Source: Spirosoma sp. KCTC 42546
GTDB lineage: Bacteria > Bacteroidota > Bacteroidia > Cytophagales > Spirosomataceae
DNA: 64,000 nt
Reading direction: 5' to 3'
Assembly: GCF_006965485.1 (NCBI RefSeq)
Contig: NZ_CP041360.1
Coordinates: forward strand, 4,506,501 to 4,570,500
In this document: in pieces, positions 24,539-33,150 of the stretch
How positions within the stretch are numbered: position 1 is the stretch's first letter
Layout of the letters: every line of letters starts with the position of its first letter
Position numbers and translations under genes: made by a program
The notes under the pieces: model-generated
Told to the model about the DNA's origin: nothing
The model's database searches: none
What the model saw: the letters and a program-made list of their open reading frames with translations, nothing else

Positions 24539-25312
24539 ATGTCATACGCCCTCATTACGGGAGCCAGCCGGGGCATTGGCCTGGCCATTGCCAACGAACT
24601 GGCCCGTCAAAAATTCGACTTACTACTGGTAGCCCGATCAACCTCATTACTTCAGGAAGCGGCTCAGCAGTTAACCTCCGACCACGGCATTAAAACCGAC
24701 TTTCTGGCAATTGACCTGGCCGAAGCTGGAGCCGCCCAACAGGTTTATGACTGGTGCGGCAAAAAAAAATATACGATTCAAATTCTGGTGAATAATGCGG
24801 GGTATGGTCTGAGTGGCCCCTTTGAGAAACATGCCCTCGCTGAACACACCAACATGATGCGGGTGAACATGACGGCTCTGGTCGAATTGAGTTACCTGTT
24901 TCTTCCTCAGCTTCGGCAACAATCCAAAGCGTATATTCTTAATATTGGCAGTTCCGCAGCGTATCAGGCGGTGCCCGGCCTGAGTTTGTATTCTGCGTCT
25001 AAATCATTTGTGCTGCAGTTTAGCCGGGGGCTCCACCAGGAACTTAAACGTAGTCCCGTTTCGGTGACCTGCGTTTGTCCTGGCTCCACGGACACCAACT
25101 TTGCCGATCGGGCACAGATTGGCGAAAAGGGACGCAAGGCCGCCGAGAAAGTAAATATGACCCCTCAGGATGTGGCAAAGCAAGCCGTTGATGCCATGTT
25201 TGCCGGGAAAGCTGAACTCGTAACAGGCCTGCTGAACAAAGCGGGGAAACTGATGGCCTGGCTGCTACCCAAAGGGTTAGTAGAAAAAACGGCCGGAAGC
25301 ATTTACGAATAA
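24539..25312 (+). CDS. Short-chain dehydrogenase/reductase
   Basis: A 257-residue classical SDR. The Rossmann glycine motif GASRGIG is at the N-terminus, NNAGYG follows mid-protein, and the catalytic Ser, Tyr and Lys appear as IGSSAAY and YSASKSF. It resembles the YqjQ/DltE-like group of unknown substrate. The ATG at 24539 is formed at the edge of the ATTACGA repeat. Arg residues after strand beta-2 (LLVARS) suggest NADP(H). It is closed by a strong hairpin at 25327-25375. Confidence 0.88.
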   Translation: MSYALITGASRGIGLAIANELARQKFDLLLVARSTSLLQEAAQQLTSDHGIKTDFLAIDLAEAGAAQQVYDWCGKKKYTIQILVNNAGYGLSGPFEKHALAEHTNMMRVNMTALVELSYLFLPQLRQQSKAYILNIGSSAAYQAVPGLSLYSASKSFVLQFSRGLHQELKRSPVSVTCVCPGSTDTNFADRAQIGEKGRKAAEKVNMTPQDVAKQAVDAMFAGKAELVTGLLNKAGKLMAWLLPKGLVEKTAGSIYE

Positions 25313-25326
25313 GTTATTCGTTTTAG

Positions 25327-25375
25327 ATAAACAAAGAGCTGTCATTATCCAGGGTAATGACAGCTCTTTGTTTAT
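25327..25375. terminator. 21-bp hairpin terminator after the SDR gene
   Basis: Perfect arms at 25327-25347 and 25355-25375 with a 7-base loop, 14 bp after the SDR stop codon. The lower stem is A/T-rich with an internal GAGCTGTC block. No tandem periodicity is seen in the arms. Confidence 0.78.
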
Positions 25376-25508
25376 AAATTGTACTTCGCTAATGAAATGG
25401 CACTTTATTTGCCATACTACAGTTATACACATATAACTTTACAAAGACGTTGGATGCTGGACCATGCTTACTACCCTATTCCACTACTTGCCGACGTCCA
25501 ACCAACAC

Positions 25509-26993
25509 ATGCAATTTTCTGATTTATCCTTAATAGACCCTATCCTCAAAGCGCTTGCTGAAGAAGGATACACCACACCAACTCCCATCCAGGAACAAGC
25601 CATACCAATTTTATTGAGCCGCCGGGATTTATTGGGTTGCGCCCAGACCGGCACTGGAAAAACAGCCGCTTTTGCTATTCCAATTCTGCAATTGCTGAAC
25701 GAAGAACGCAGCAAAACACCCAATGGTCCACGGCGGATTAAAACGCTGGTGATGACCCCCACCCGTGAATTAGCGATCCAGATTGCCGAAAGCTTTGCCG
25801 CCTATGGCCGTCACCTGAATTTACGACATACGGTAATTTTTGGCGGTGTTTCGCAACATGCACAGGTAAATTCCCTCAAGGCGGGTGTCGATGTACTGAT
25901 TGCTACACCCGGTCGTTTGCTCGATCTGATGAATCAGGGCTTCATATCGCTCCGTGATGTGCAGTTTTTTGTACTCGATGAAGCCGACCGGATGCTTGAC
26001 ATGGGCTTCATCCACGACGTTAAGAAAGTCATAACGAAGTTACCCGAACGTCGGCAATCGCTGTTTTTCTCAGCAACCATGCCGCCCGACGTAGCTAAAC
26101 TAGCCGATACTATTTTACGGAATCCTGCCAAGGTTGAAGTAACACCTGTATCCTCTACAGCCGATACCATTGCGCAGGCCATGTATTTTGTGGGACGTGA
26201 AGACAAACGTAAACTGCTGGTACACATCCTGAACGACCAAAAAATCAAATCTGCTCTTGTCTTTGCCCGTACCAAGCACGGTGCCGATAAGGTTGTGAAA
26301 GATTTATTGAAAGCGGGTATTGGTGCCGAAGCCATTCACGGCAACAAATCGCAGAATGCACGCCAGCGGGCGCTCTCGAATTTCAAGAGCCGTGAAACAC
26401 GGGTGCTTGTCGCAACAGATATTGCAGCACGGGGTATCGATGTTGATGAACTATCGCACGTAATTAATTACGAACTACCAAACATTCCTGAAACCTACGT
26501 TCACCGCATTGGTCGGACGGGACGGGCTGGTCATGATGGCATTGCCCTATCATTCTGTGATGCGGAAGAAACTGAGTTCCTGCGCGACATTCATAAATTG
26601 ATTGGCAAGCGCGTTCCGGTCATTGAAGATCATCCGTATGTGCTTGACATTTCTACAGCTGCCGTTTCACCGGCTCCGGCACAACGCCAGGGCCAGAATC
26701 GGAATGGAAATCGGCAAGGTGGCGGTGGCCGCTCAACAGGATCATCCAATCAGGGATCGTATCGGCGCGAGGGTGGCAACAACAGCCGCCAGGCCGATTC
26801 ATCTGCTGGCGGAGGTCAGCCCCGGACTAACCAAAGTCGGCCTGCTCCTGCTAATCAGGAGCGGAGCACACCATTCCGGCGTGATGGCGGGAACTCCAAT
26901 CAAAGTCGGCCTAGTGGTACCAACGCGGAACGCCCAAGTCGGGGCACCGGCAATAGTCGGTTTAGTAATACAAGTTCCGACAAAAATTATTAG
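25509..26993 (+). CDS. rhlE: DEAD-box RNA helicase, RhlE type
   Basis: A 494-residue ATP-dependent RNA helicase. All core motifs are present: Q-motif (TPIQEQAIP), I (AQTGTGKT), Ia (PTRELA), Ib (TPGRL), II (DEAD), III (SAT), V (ATDIAARGID) and VI (HRIGRTGRAG). After residue about 390 there is a long low-complexity tail rich in Gly, Asn, Ser, Arg and Gln, typical of RhlE-like RNA-binding tails. I start at the ATG at 25509, whose first residues (MQFSDLSL) match the family. An upstream ATG at 25464 adds 15 atypical residues. It probably functions in ribosome assembly or RNA decay. Confidence 0.93.
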   Translation: MQFSDLSLIDPILKALAEEGYTTPTPIQEQAIPILLSRRDLLGCAQTGTGKTAAFAIPILQLLNEERSKTPNGPRRIKTLVMTPTRELAIQIAESFAAYGRHLNLRHTVIFGGVSQHAQVNSLKAGVDVLIATPGRLLDLMNQGFISLRDVQFFVLDEADRMLDMGFIHDVKKVITKLPERRQSLFFSATMPPDVAKLADTILRNPAKVEVTPVSSTADTIAQAMYFVGREDKRKLLVHILNDQKIKSALVFARTKHGADKVVKDLLKAGIGAEAIHGNKSQNARQRALSNFKSRETRVLVATDIAARGIDVDELSHVINYELPNIPETYVHRIGRTGRAGHDGIALSFCDAEETEFLRDIHKLIGKRVPVIEDHPYVLDISTAAVSPAPAQRQGQNRNGNRQGGGGRSTGSSNQGSYRREGGNNSRQADSSAGGGQPRTNQSRPAPANQERSTPFRRDGGNSNQSRPSGTNAERPSRGTGNSRFSNTSSDKNY

Positions 26994-27057
26994 AAAGTAA
27001 GTGGTGCCGCCTGGAGTCTGCTTTGAGAAACAGACTCCAGGCGGCACCACTTACTTT
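26994..27057. terminator. 27-bp hairpin terminator after rhlE
   Basis: A perfect 27-bp stem (26994-27020 with 27031-27057), GC-rich, with a 10-base loop and followed by a T run. It starts at the rhlE stop codon. It is long for a terminator but lacks the 7/9-bp periodicity of the other long palindromes. Confidence 0.85.
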
Positions 27058-27095
27058 TTTAATGTATTCTGCTCCAGATAACATCTGGGGCTTTT

Positions 27096-27761
27096 TTATT
27101 TTCCGGCCGTCAGCACTTTCTGCATTTGCTCAGCCACAAACTGATTCCCTGCTTCGTTCAGGTGAACACGGTCGGTGGTTAAAATGCCCCGGTCTTTATT
27201 TTCGGGGTTATTTTTTAGATCATACGTTAAAAACTCCTTTCTCAAGTCAACCACAGGCAGATCCTGCCGTTTGGCAATATCACGAATAAACTGGCTGTAT
27301 TGGTTTAAATCGCCATCCTGTTGGTTGGTCATATCCGTTTTTTCGCCAATAGCAGCTGGTGTGCAAAGGACAACACGAATATTAGCCGCCTTCAGCTTCT
27401 TCACTACAGCCTCATAGAACTTCACGAATTTATCAGGATCTGTGCCGGTGCCGGAGGTAGCCTTATGCCAGACATCATTGACACCCACCCAAATCACGAC
27501 GACATCGGGCTGTTTTGCCAGTACGTCATCATCCATACGCAGGAACAAATCATAAATTTTATTCCCACCAATTCCAGCGCCAATCAGTTCAAATTGATCG
27601 GCGGGCATTGATTTTTTCAGGCGGTCAATATAACCACCCGGATTTACTCCGGCCTGGGTAATGGAGTCACCAAAGAAGATGACGCGAGTGGGTTTAGCCG
27701 CGCTCATGGCGAGCAAACCAGCGGTTAACAGGAAAAGCAGAGATCGATAAACTGTAGTCAT
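27096..27761 (-). CDS. Exported SGNH/GDSL-family hydrolase
   Basis: A 221-residue secreted esterase/lipase-type hydrolase. A signal peptide (hydrophobic residues about 7-22) precedes block I FFGDSITQAG with the nucleophile Ser, block II Gly in GAGIGGNK, block III in WVGVNDVWH with Asn, and block V DRVHLNEAG with the catalytic Asp and His. All four catalytic-block residues are intact. Substrates in this family range from acetylated sugars to lipids. The ATG at 27761 directly precedes the signal peptide, and an in-frame start at 27797 is less likely. It is convergent with rhlE. Confidence 0.88.
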   Translation of the reverse strand: MTTVYRSLLFLLTAGLLAMSAAKPTRVIFFGDSITQAGVNPGGYIDRLKKSMPADQFELIGAGIGGNKIYDLFLRMDDDVLAKQPDVVVIWVGVNDVWHKATSGTGTDPDKFVKFYEAVVKKLKAANIRVVLCTPAAIGEKTDMTNQQDGDLNQYSQFIRDIAKRQDLPVVDLRKEFLTYDLKNNPENKDRGILTTDRVHLNEAGNQFVAEQMQKVLTAGK

Positions 27762-27932
27762 AGTTCTTAAAGCAGTAAGGGAATTACCATTACTCATTTA
27801 TACCTTCCATCACAGGATAAGTAAACCAATGTTACCTAAATAGTTTCTTTTCGTCTGATGGTTGATTGAGTCAATAATCGCCTAAAATTAGACCCTAGCC
27901 TGAAATCAGGCAACTACGAAAAACAAAAAACG

Positions 27933-28277
27933 ATGAGAGGCCTAAACAAAGTAACACTAATTGGCAATCTGGGTAAAGACCCCGAAATTCAGCAACTCGA
28001 CGGGAATATCAGCGTCGCAAAGTTTTCATTGGCTACTACCGAATCCTACAAAGATGATAAAGGCCAGGTGCAGTCAAACACTGAATGGCACAGCATTGTG
28101 GTTTGGCGAGGCTTAGCCGACTTAGCCCACAAGTACCTGCACAAAGGCAGTGCCGTGTATCTGGAGGGCAAACTCAAAACGCGCCAGTTTGAGGATAAAG
28201 AGGGGAATAAAAAATATGTGACGGAAATTATTGGCGACAGCTTTATCATGCTCGATAAGCCTGAGCACGAAGCCTAG
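27933..28277 (+). CDS. ssb: Single-stranded DNA-binding protein
   Basis: A 114-residue SSB with a complete OB-fold (NKVTLIGNLGKDPEIQ at the N-terminus, WHSIVVWRGLADLAHKYLHKGSAVYLEGKL in the middle). It is short, lacking the long acidic-tipped tail of canonical SSB (ending -DDDIPF), and ends in KPEHEA. It may therefore be a secondary SSB rather than the main replicative one, which would need the tail to recruit partners. It is followed by a strong hairpin. Confidence 0.92.
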   Translation: MRGLNKVTLIGNLGKDPEIQQLDGNISVAKFSLATTESYKDDKGQVQSNTEWHSIVVWRGLADLAHKYLHKGSAVYLEGKLKTRQFEDKEGNKKYVTEIIGDSFIMLDKPEHEA

Positions 28278-28295
28278 CTTAAACTAACTTACCTT

Positions 28296-28344
28296 AAGCC
28301 GTACCTTATTTACTACACACAATGCAGTAAATAAGGTACGGCTT
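28296..28344. terminator. 19-bp hairpin terminator after ssb
   Basis: Perfect arms at 28296-28314 and 28326-28344 (ends AAGCCGTACC/GGTACGGCTT), with an 11-base loop, beginning 19 bp after the ssb stop codon. Only a short T run follows. Confidence 0.75.
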
Positions 28345-28537
28345 TCAATTGATATAATTCTCTGATTATCCATCAACTATAGCCAATAAATCAGGGCTGC
28401 TAGTGCCATAGTTGATGGGATGAGCTCTGTCAAATCGTTTACGTTCCACTTATATTTGGCATACGAATGAGGCTTAAAGCAAAAATATACCTTTACAGAT
28501 TTCCATTCATTTCCAGCAATTTCCTTCGGATTATAAA

Positions 28538-29278
28538 ATGAAAATTTGTGTAGCGCAGACAAGACCAGTCAAAGGCGACATTGAACGCAATCGTATCAGG
28601 CACGAGGAATTGATAGCCCTTGCGGTATCCAATGAAGCTGATATCATAATTTTTCCTGAACTCTCACTAACAGGTTATGAGCCACAGCTGGCAAACGAAT
28701 TAGCAACGGATCAGAACGATAGCCGGTTTGATAGTTTTCAGAAAATCAGCGATACCAACAACATAATCATTGGTATTGGTGTGCCAACTCAGACTCCTAC
28801 AGGCATTTGTATTAGCCTCGTTATTTTTCAACCTAATCAAGTCAGGCAAACGTATTCAAAAAAATACCTGCACGCCGATGAAGTACCCTTTTTCAAAAGT
28901 GGCCAAAATCTCACAGGCTTACTTGGTAACGAAGCTGCTATTGCTTTAGCCATTTGTTATGAGCTTTCGGTTCCAGAACATGCCGAGGACGCGTTTAAGC
29001 AGGGGGCTAAAATTTACATAGCTAGTGTAGCAAAGTCTATAGAAGGTGTTGAAAAAGCCACCCAACGTTTAGCTGAGATTGCCGCCACCTACTCCATGAC
29101 CGTATTCATGTCAAACTGCGTTGGACACTGCGATGATTTTGACTGTGGTGGAAAAACGTCTATCTGGAATACAGGTGGCTTACTGGTTGGGCAACTAAAT
29201 GACAGCAGTGAAGGCATTTTGCTTATTGATACCGAAACACAGGAAATAACTGAGCGGATTCTTTACACAGAACGCTAA
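28538..29278 (+). CDS. Carbon-nitrogen hydrolase (nitrilase family)
   Basis: A 246-residue nitrilase-superfamily amidase. The catalytic triad is visible: Glu in FPELSLTGYEP, Lys in YSKKYLHADE and Cys in ALAICYELSVPEHA. The reaction is hydrolysis of an amide or nitrile C-N bond. The branch, and so the substrate, cannot be told from sequence. Its last four bases overlap the 3' end of the convergent kinase gene (29275), an arrangement leaving no room for a terminator between them. Confidence 0.88.
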   Translation: MKICVAQTRPVKGDIERNRIRHEELIALAVSNEADIIIFPELSLTGYEPQLANELATDQNDSRFDSFQKISDTNNIIIGIGVPTQTPTGICISLVIFQPNQVRQTYSKKYLHADEVPFFKSGQNLTGLLGNEAAIALAICYELSVPEHAEDAFKQGAKIYIASVAKSIEGVEKATQRLAEIAATYSMTVFMSNCVGHCDDFDCGGKTSIWNTGGLLVGQLNDSSEGILLIDTETQEITERILYTER

Positions 29279-30678
29279 CCTCTTAATTTCCAACACACCT
29301 CCGCCAGCGCTGTTTCATCACCTACATTGCCCGGAAAAACTACATACATAATGCCCGGAAATTTACTTTTCACATCCATCTGCCAGACAGGAACACCGGG
29401 AATTATAGGCCCAAGAACAAGGGCTTTTTCGGCAGAGAGTCCCTTTGAGGCCAGATCACTGGACGTAATCCCCCCTTTGGCAACAATAAATTGGGGGCGC
29501 ACACTGATCCCATTCAGGATGTTGACGAGGAAATCGGAGACAAGCGCATTAATCGTCAGACTACTTTTTGTATCCTGTCCAACTTCCAGTTTACGACTGG
29601 TATGAATAACTACGTTTTCTCCAGAGACAAGCCACTGATCCGCTTGCCTGCTTATGGCTTCAGCTTTCGAAACCAGTTCCGTTGAATGCAGAACCTCACC
29701 AACGTTTACTTCAATAGATTGATATATTCCTGTTGCCAGGAGAACATTCAGTTGGCCAGTTGTTTTAGGGACATGAGACCCTACTAGTACGAGTGAACCC
29801 GTAGGAGATTCTACGTCCTCTATTTGGGGAACAAAGGGTTTGCCAGATTCCATCCCGGCCCGGATCGGTACCAGCGTTGCTGAACTCCGGTATAAAAATT
29901 TCTTCCCTGATTTTTCGGCTACCAGCAAGCCCATTACCGCTACCTCCAGGTCTCTGTAACTGGCGGCATTGATAATACAGACGGAGCCCCTGGCACAAGC
30001 GTTCAATTTATCACCAACCACTTCTGGTCCTCCCTTTCGTATATCGTCAATTGAAACAGACTTTACGTCTGATGCCTTAATCCGTCCCCTGGTTTTTTCT
30101 TCTACCCATAGTTTCAGGTTTGAATTTTTGTAGCCAAACACCACATCTTTGGCAAATGGCGTATCGGAAACAGGCACCAGCTCCTCATTCTCTACCAGAT
30201 AATGAACATCATCCAGGGTGAACCGACCGCCTTCAATAAAGGCTGGCACCAACACAATAACAGCGTCCTCTATAGCCAGCGTTCGGGCAATAGCCTCTAC
30301 TTCGGCGGGAAAATGGCCTCTTAAGGTGGAGTCACTTCGGCTGATCACGACGATCTCCCGTGCGCTATCGGTAGCAGCCTGCTGTACGTTAGTGCCTATT
30401 TCCTCAATAAGCTCAACTGCTTCCTGTTCGGGCAGACTACGCGAATTGGTGAGGATAAATAAAATTGACGGCTTTTTCTTCAACTCCTCCGTAATCAACT
30501 CCACCCGCCAGGATGTAAGTACAGGTACATCGTAACAGGTTTGGGTGCCGGTCGGATCGTCGTCGAGCACAATAATTGTTTTTCCGCTCTTACTAAACGC
30601 TTCGCGAATAGACACAAGCATATCTTCCGGGTAGTTGGTAGGCAGTTGCGCCATTTTCTGATGTACATTCACAACCAT
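29275..30678 (-). CDS. Four-carbon acid-sugar kinase family protein (DUF1537, OtnK/DtnK-like)
   Basis: A 467-residue kinase of the DUF1537 family, which phosphorylates four-carbon acid sugars such as 3-oxo-tetronates or threonate. The N-terminal substrate domain begins with DDDPTGTQT and contains SDSTLRGHFPAEV. The C-terminal nucleotide-binding domain has AKGGITSSDLA and FPGNVGD. I take the ATG at 30678; a TTG six bases earlier is less likely. It is divergent from a DenD-like dehydrogenase (30856), which matches the known D-erythronate pathway pairing. The later steps (OtnC, OtnI) are not in the window. Confidence 0.88.
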   Translation of the reverse strand: MVVNVHQKMAQLPTNYPEDMLVSIREAFSKSGKTIIVLDDDPTGTQTCYDVPVLTSWRVELITEELKKKPSILFILTNSRSLPEQEAVELIEEIGTNVQQAATDSAREIVVISRSDSTLRGHFPAEVEAIARTLAIEDAVIVLVPAFIEGGRFTLDDVHYLVENEELVPVSDTPFAKDVVFGYKNSNLKLWVEEKTRGRIKASDVKSVSIDDIRKGGPEVVGDKLNACARGSVCIINAASYRDLEVAVMGLLVAEKSGKKFLYRSSATLVPIRAGMESGKPFVPQIEDVESPTGSLVLVGSHVPKTTGQLNVLLATGIYQSIEVNVGEVLHSTELVSKAEAISRQADQWLVSGENVVIHTSRKLEVGQDTKSSLTINALVSDFLVNILNGISVRPQFIVAKGGITSSDLASKGLSAEKALVLGPIIPGVPVWQMDVKSKFPGIMYVVFPGNVGDETALAEVCWKLRG

Positions 30679-30855
30679 TGACAATTTTTAGTAACCCAAT
30701 ACAATACGTGTTTAACCTCATAAATTTGGCCACGCTCCCGTAACCAATAGGAGTTTTTCGGGTAAACCTACTTTATAAGGAAAACAGCCTGCTGATTTCC
30801 TTTTATGCCGACATCCTGTTAATCATAAAAATCAGCGTTCAAACAAGTTAACACG

Positions 30856-31803
30856 ATGCAACTAATCATAACAGGAGGAGCCGGATTCCTTGGTCAACGG
30901 CTGGCTAAAGCACTCCTAAACAGTTCGGTCGTTTTTGATGCATTACTTCTGGTCGATATTGTGCTGCCTCTCAACCCAGGCAATGACACAAGAGTAACGT
31001 GCCAGCAGTTAGATTTATCGGAAGAAGGAGTCGCTAAAAATCTCATCACGAACCAAACAGGGCTTATTTTCCATCTGGCTGCTGTGGTGAGTAGTCAGGC
31101 AGAAAAAGAGTTTGATTTGGGCTGGCGGGTGAATCTTGATAGCACCCGATACCTACTGGAAGCCTGTCGCTGTCAACATCCGGGTATTCGGTTTGTGTTT
31201 GCCAGCTCCCTGGCTGTCTATGGCGGTCAGTTGCCTGCTATTGTCGATGACCTCACCGTTGTTACGCCACGGTCATCCTACGGAGCCCAAAAAGCCATGG
31301 GCGAATTTCTGGTCAATGACTATAGCCGAAAAAACTTTGTGGATGGGCGCGTGTTGCGATTACCAACCATTTGCGTTCGGCCGGGTCGACCCAACCAGGC
31401 AGCCTCTTCATTTGTCAGTAGCATTATCCGTGAACCCATTCATGGGGAGGAAGCTATCTGCCCTGTATCGCCCGAGCTGGCCCTCTGGCTCTCGAGTCCA
31501 GACACTATTATTGACAACATTATTAAAGCAGCTACGCTACCCGGCACTGTCTTTGGCGACTGGCGTACGGTAAATCTACCGGGTATTGGTGTCACTGTGC
31601 AACAGATGCTTGACTCACTTGAGCGAATTACGGATCAGGAAACACGCGCCAGAGTCCAGTTCAAACCCGATCCAGCCATTAACGCCATTGTAAGCAGTTG
31701 GCCTGGTGTTATCGATAACTCGAGGGCTCTTCAACTCGGGTTCAGGGTTGATAGTCATTTCGATCAGTTCATTACCCAATTTATTGCTCAAACTAACGTG
31801 TAA
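30856..31803 (+). CDS. denD: NAD-dependent epimerase/dehydratase, D-erythronate dehydrogenase-like
   Basis: A 315-residue extended SDR. GGAGFLGQRLA is the Rossmann motif, FHLAAVVSS follows, and the catalytic Tyr/Lys pair lies in SSYGAQKAMGE. The RLPTICVRPGRPNQAASSF segment is typical of the DenD group, which oxidises D-erythronate at C2 or C3 before phosphorylation by a DUF1537 kinase. The neighbouring divergent kinase supports this call. The two start codons are about 180 bp apart, leaving a shared promoter region. Substrate assignment comes from the family and context. Confidence 0.82.
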   Translation: MQLIITGGAGFLGQRLAKALLNSSVVFDALLLVDIVLPLNPGNDTRVTCQQLDLSEEGVAKNLITNQTGLIFHLAAVVSSQAEKEFDLGWRVNLDSTRYLLEACRCQHPGIRFVFASSLAVYGGQLPAIVDDLTVVTPRSSYGAQKAMGEFLVNDYSRKNFVDGRVLRLPTICVRPGRPNQAASSFVSSIIREPIHGEEAICPVSPELALWLSSPDTIIDNIIKAATLPGTVFGDWRTVNLPGIGVTVQQMLDSLERITDQETRARVQFKPDPAINAIVSSWPGVIDNSRALQLGFRVDSHFDQFITQFIAQTNV

Positions 31804-31839
31804 CTTGTTAGTCTGGGTTTACAATGCACTCTTTGTTAT

Positions 31840-32859
31840 CTATACAACCCGCTCAGCCAAAACCGGACTGTTTCGAATGGATGCCTGATGCAGAAAAAAT
31901 AGTTTCATGTCTGCCTCCAGTAGTAAACTGGGTTCGGGAGTAATCAAAAATCCGGTCGCGGTTCGGATCGCGACGATTAATCCCTCGGCCAGGTTATCGT
32001 CAATAAGTTGTTGCAACGGAAGTCCCCGGTAATCTTTGGCCAATTTGTTAATCTCCTTCACATCCATAATGGAGCCATTTTCGACATTACCCGTCAGATA
32101 ATCGAGAAACTCCATAATATCGGGCCGACTGACAATACTGGCCATATGGGCACCGCCAATCTTGTCGGGCATAACAACGTTGTTAGCACCCGCTTTCCGT
32201 AATTTGTTCTGGGCAGAGTAGTGCGATGCGCGGCTAATGATGGTTAGTTTATCATTCAGGCTGCGAGCACTGAGCACAATAAACACATTATCGGCATCCG
32301 TTGGCAGGGCGGTCAATAAGGCCTTCGCACGTGTAATTCCGGCTTTTAAAAGGGTTTCATCTTCAGTGGCACTCCCAATCACATAGAGCAGCGACGCGTC
32401 TTTAGTCTCGTACGTACGGATACGTTCTTCATTTTGCTCGATAACAATAAACGGCACTCTGTGCTGGCGCAGGGTAATAGCCGCTTCCTGACCGCTACGC
32501 CCAAGGCCACACAGAATCACATGGTTAGCGAGTGTGTCTATCTGGTTCGCCATTTTCCGTTGTTTAAAATAGTGGGAGAATTCGCCACTGGCAATGTATT
32601 GGGTAATAAGGGCCAGCGCGTAGGCAAAGGTTGTAAAACTGGAAATCAGTAAAAAAACAGTAAACAGCCGCCCGGCTGGCGATAGAGGTCTCACTTCGGT
32701 ATAGCCTGCCGTTGTAATGGAAATTACGGTCATGTACAGGGCATCAACAAAATTGTATTGCTCGATAGACATGTACCCCGCAATTCCCAAAATAGAAATG
32801 CCCAGTATAACCAACAAAGGGGAAAGGAGCGAGAAGGGCTGCTTTAATTTCGATAACAC
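31840..32859 (-). CDS. Potassium channel with RCK (TrkA-N/TrkA-C) domains
   Basis: A 339-residue two-span K+ channel subunit. A first span (about residues 10-28) is followed by a pore loop whose filter reads TTAGYTEV instead of the standard TVGYGD, then a second span. A Rossmann RCK-N domain starts at VILCGLGRSGQEAA and a TrkA-C domain makes up the last 80 residues. It is the MthK/KCH type, gated by a ligand in the cytoplasm. The altered filter may change selectivity, although related Bacteroidota proteins also vary here. The start is a GTG; the next ATG would remove the first span. It is convergent with denD. Confidence 0.87.
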   Translation of the reverse strand: MLSKLKQPFSLLSPLLVILGISILGIAGYMSIEQYNFVDALYMTVISITTAGYTEVRPLSPAGRLFTVFLLISSFTTFAYALALITQYIASGEFSHYFKQRKMANQIDTLANHVILCGLGRSGQEAAITLRQHRVPFIVIEQNEERIRTYETKDASLLYVIGSATEDETLLKAGITRAKALLTALPTDADNVFIVLSARSLNDKLTIISRASHYSAQNKLRKAGANNVVMPDKIGGAHMASIVSRPDIMEFLDYLTGNVENGSIMDVKEINKLAKDYRGLPLQQLIDDNLAEGLIVAIRTATGFLITPEPSLLLEADMKLFFLHQASIRNSPVLAERVV

Positions 32860-33150
32860 GCTATTTTTTGGTATATAATTTCAAAATTATTTAAAATATA
32901 GAACAAAAAAGATGAGTTAAGTCATTAAATAAAAATAGTATCTCCAGAACCCTTCTTTTCTTCCAACGTTTATCAACTAATCAAAATAGCATCCTCTGAG
33001 CAACGTAGACGTCACATACGCACCGATTACAGTTTATCTGAGATCAATGTGTAGTCTACCTACCGCTTACACGATTTTGACCCTAAAATGGTGACTAAAA
33101 GTTAAAGCATTAGTCAATAAAGCGTACATATTTCATTAATTACGTTCCTA

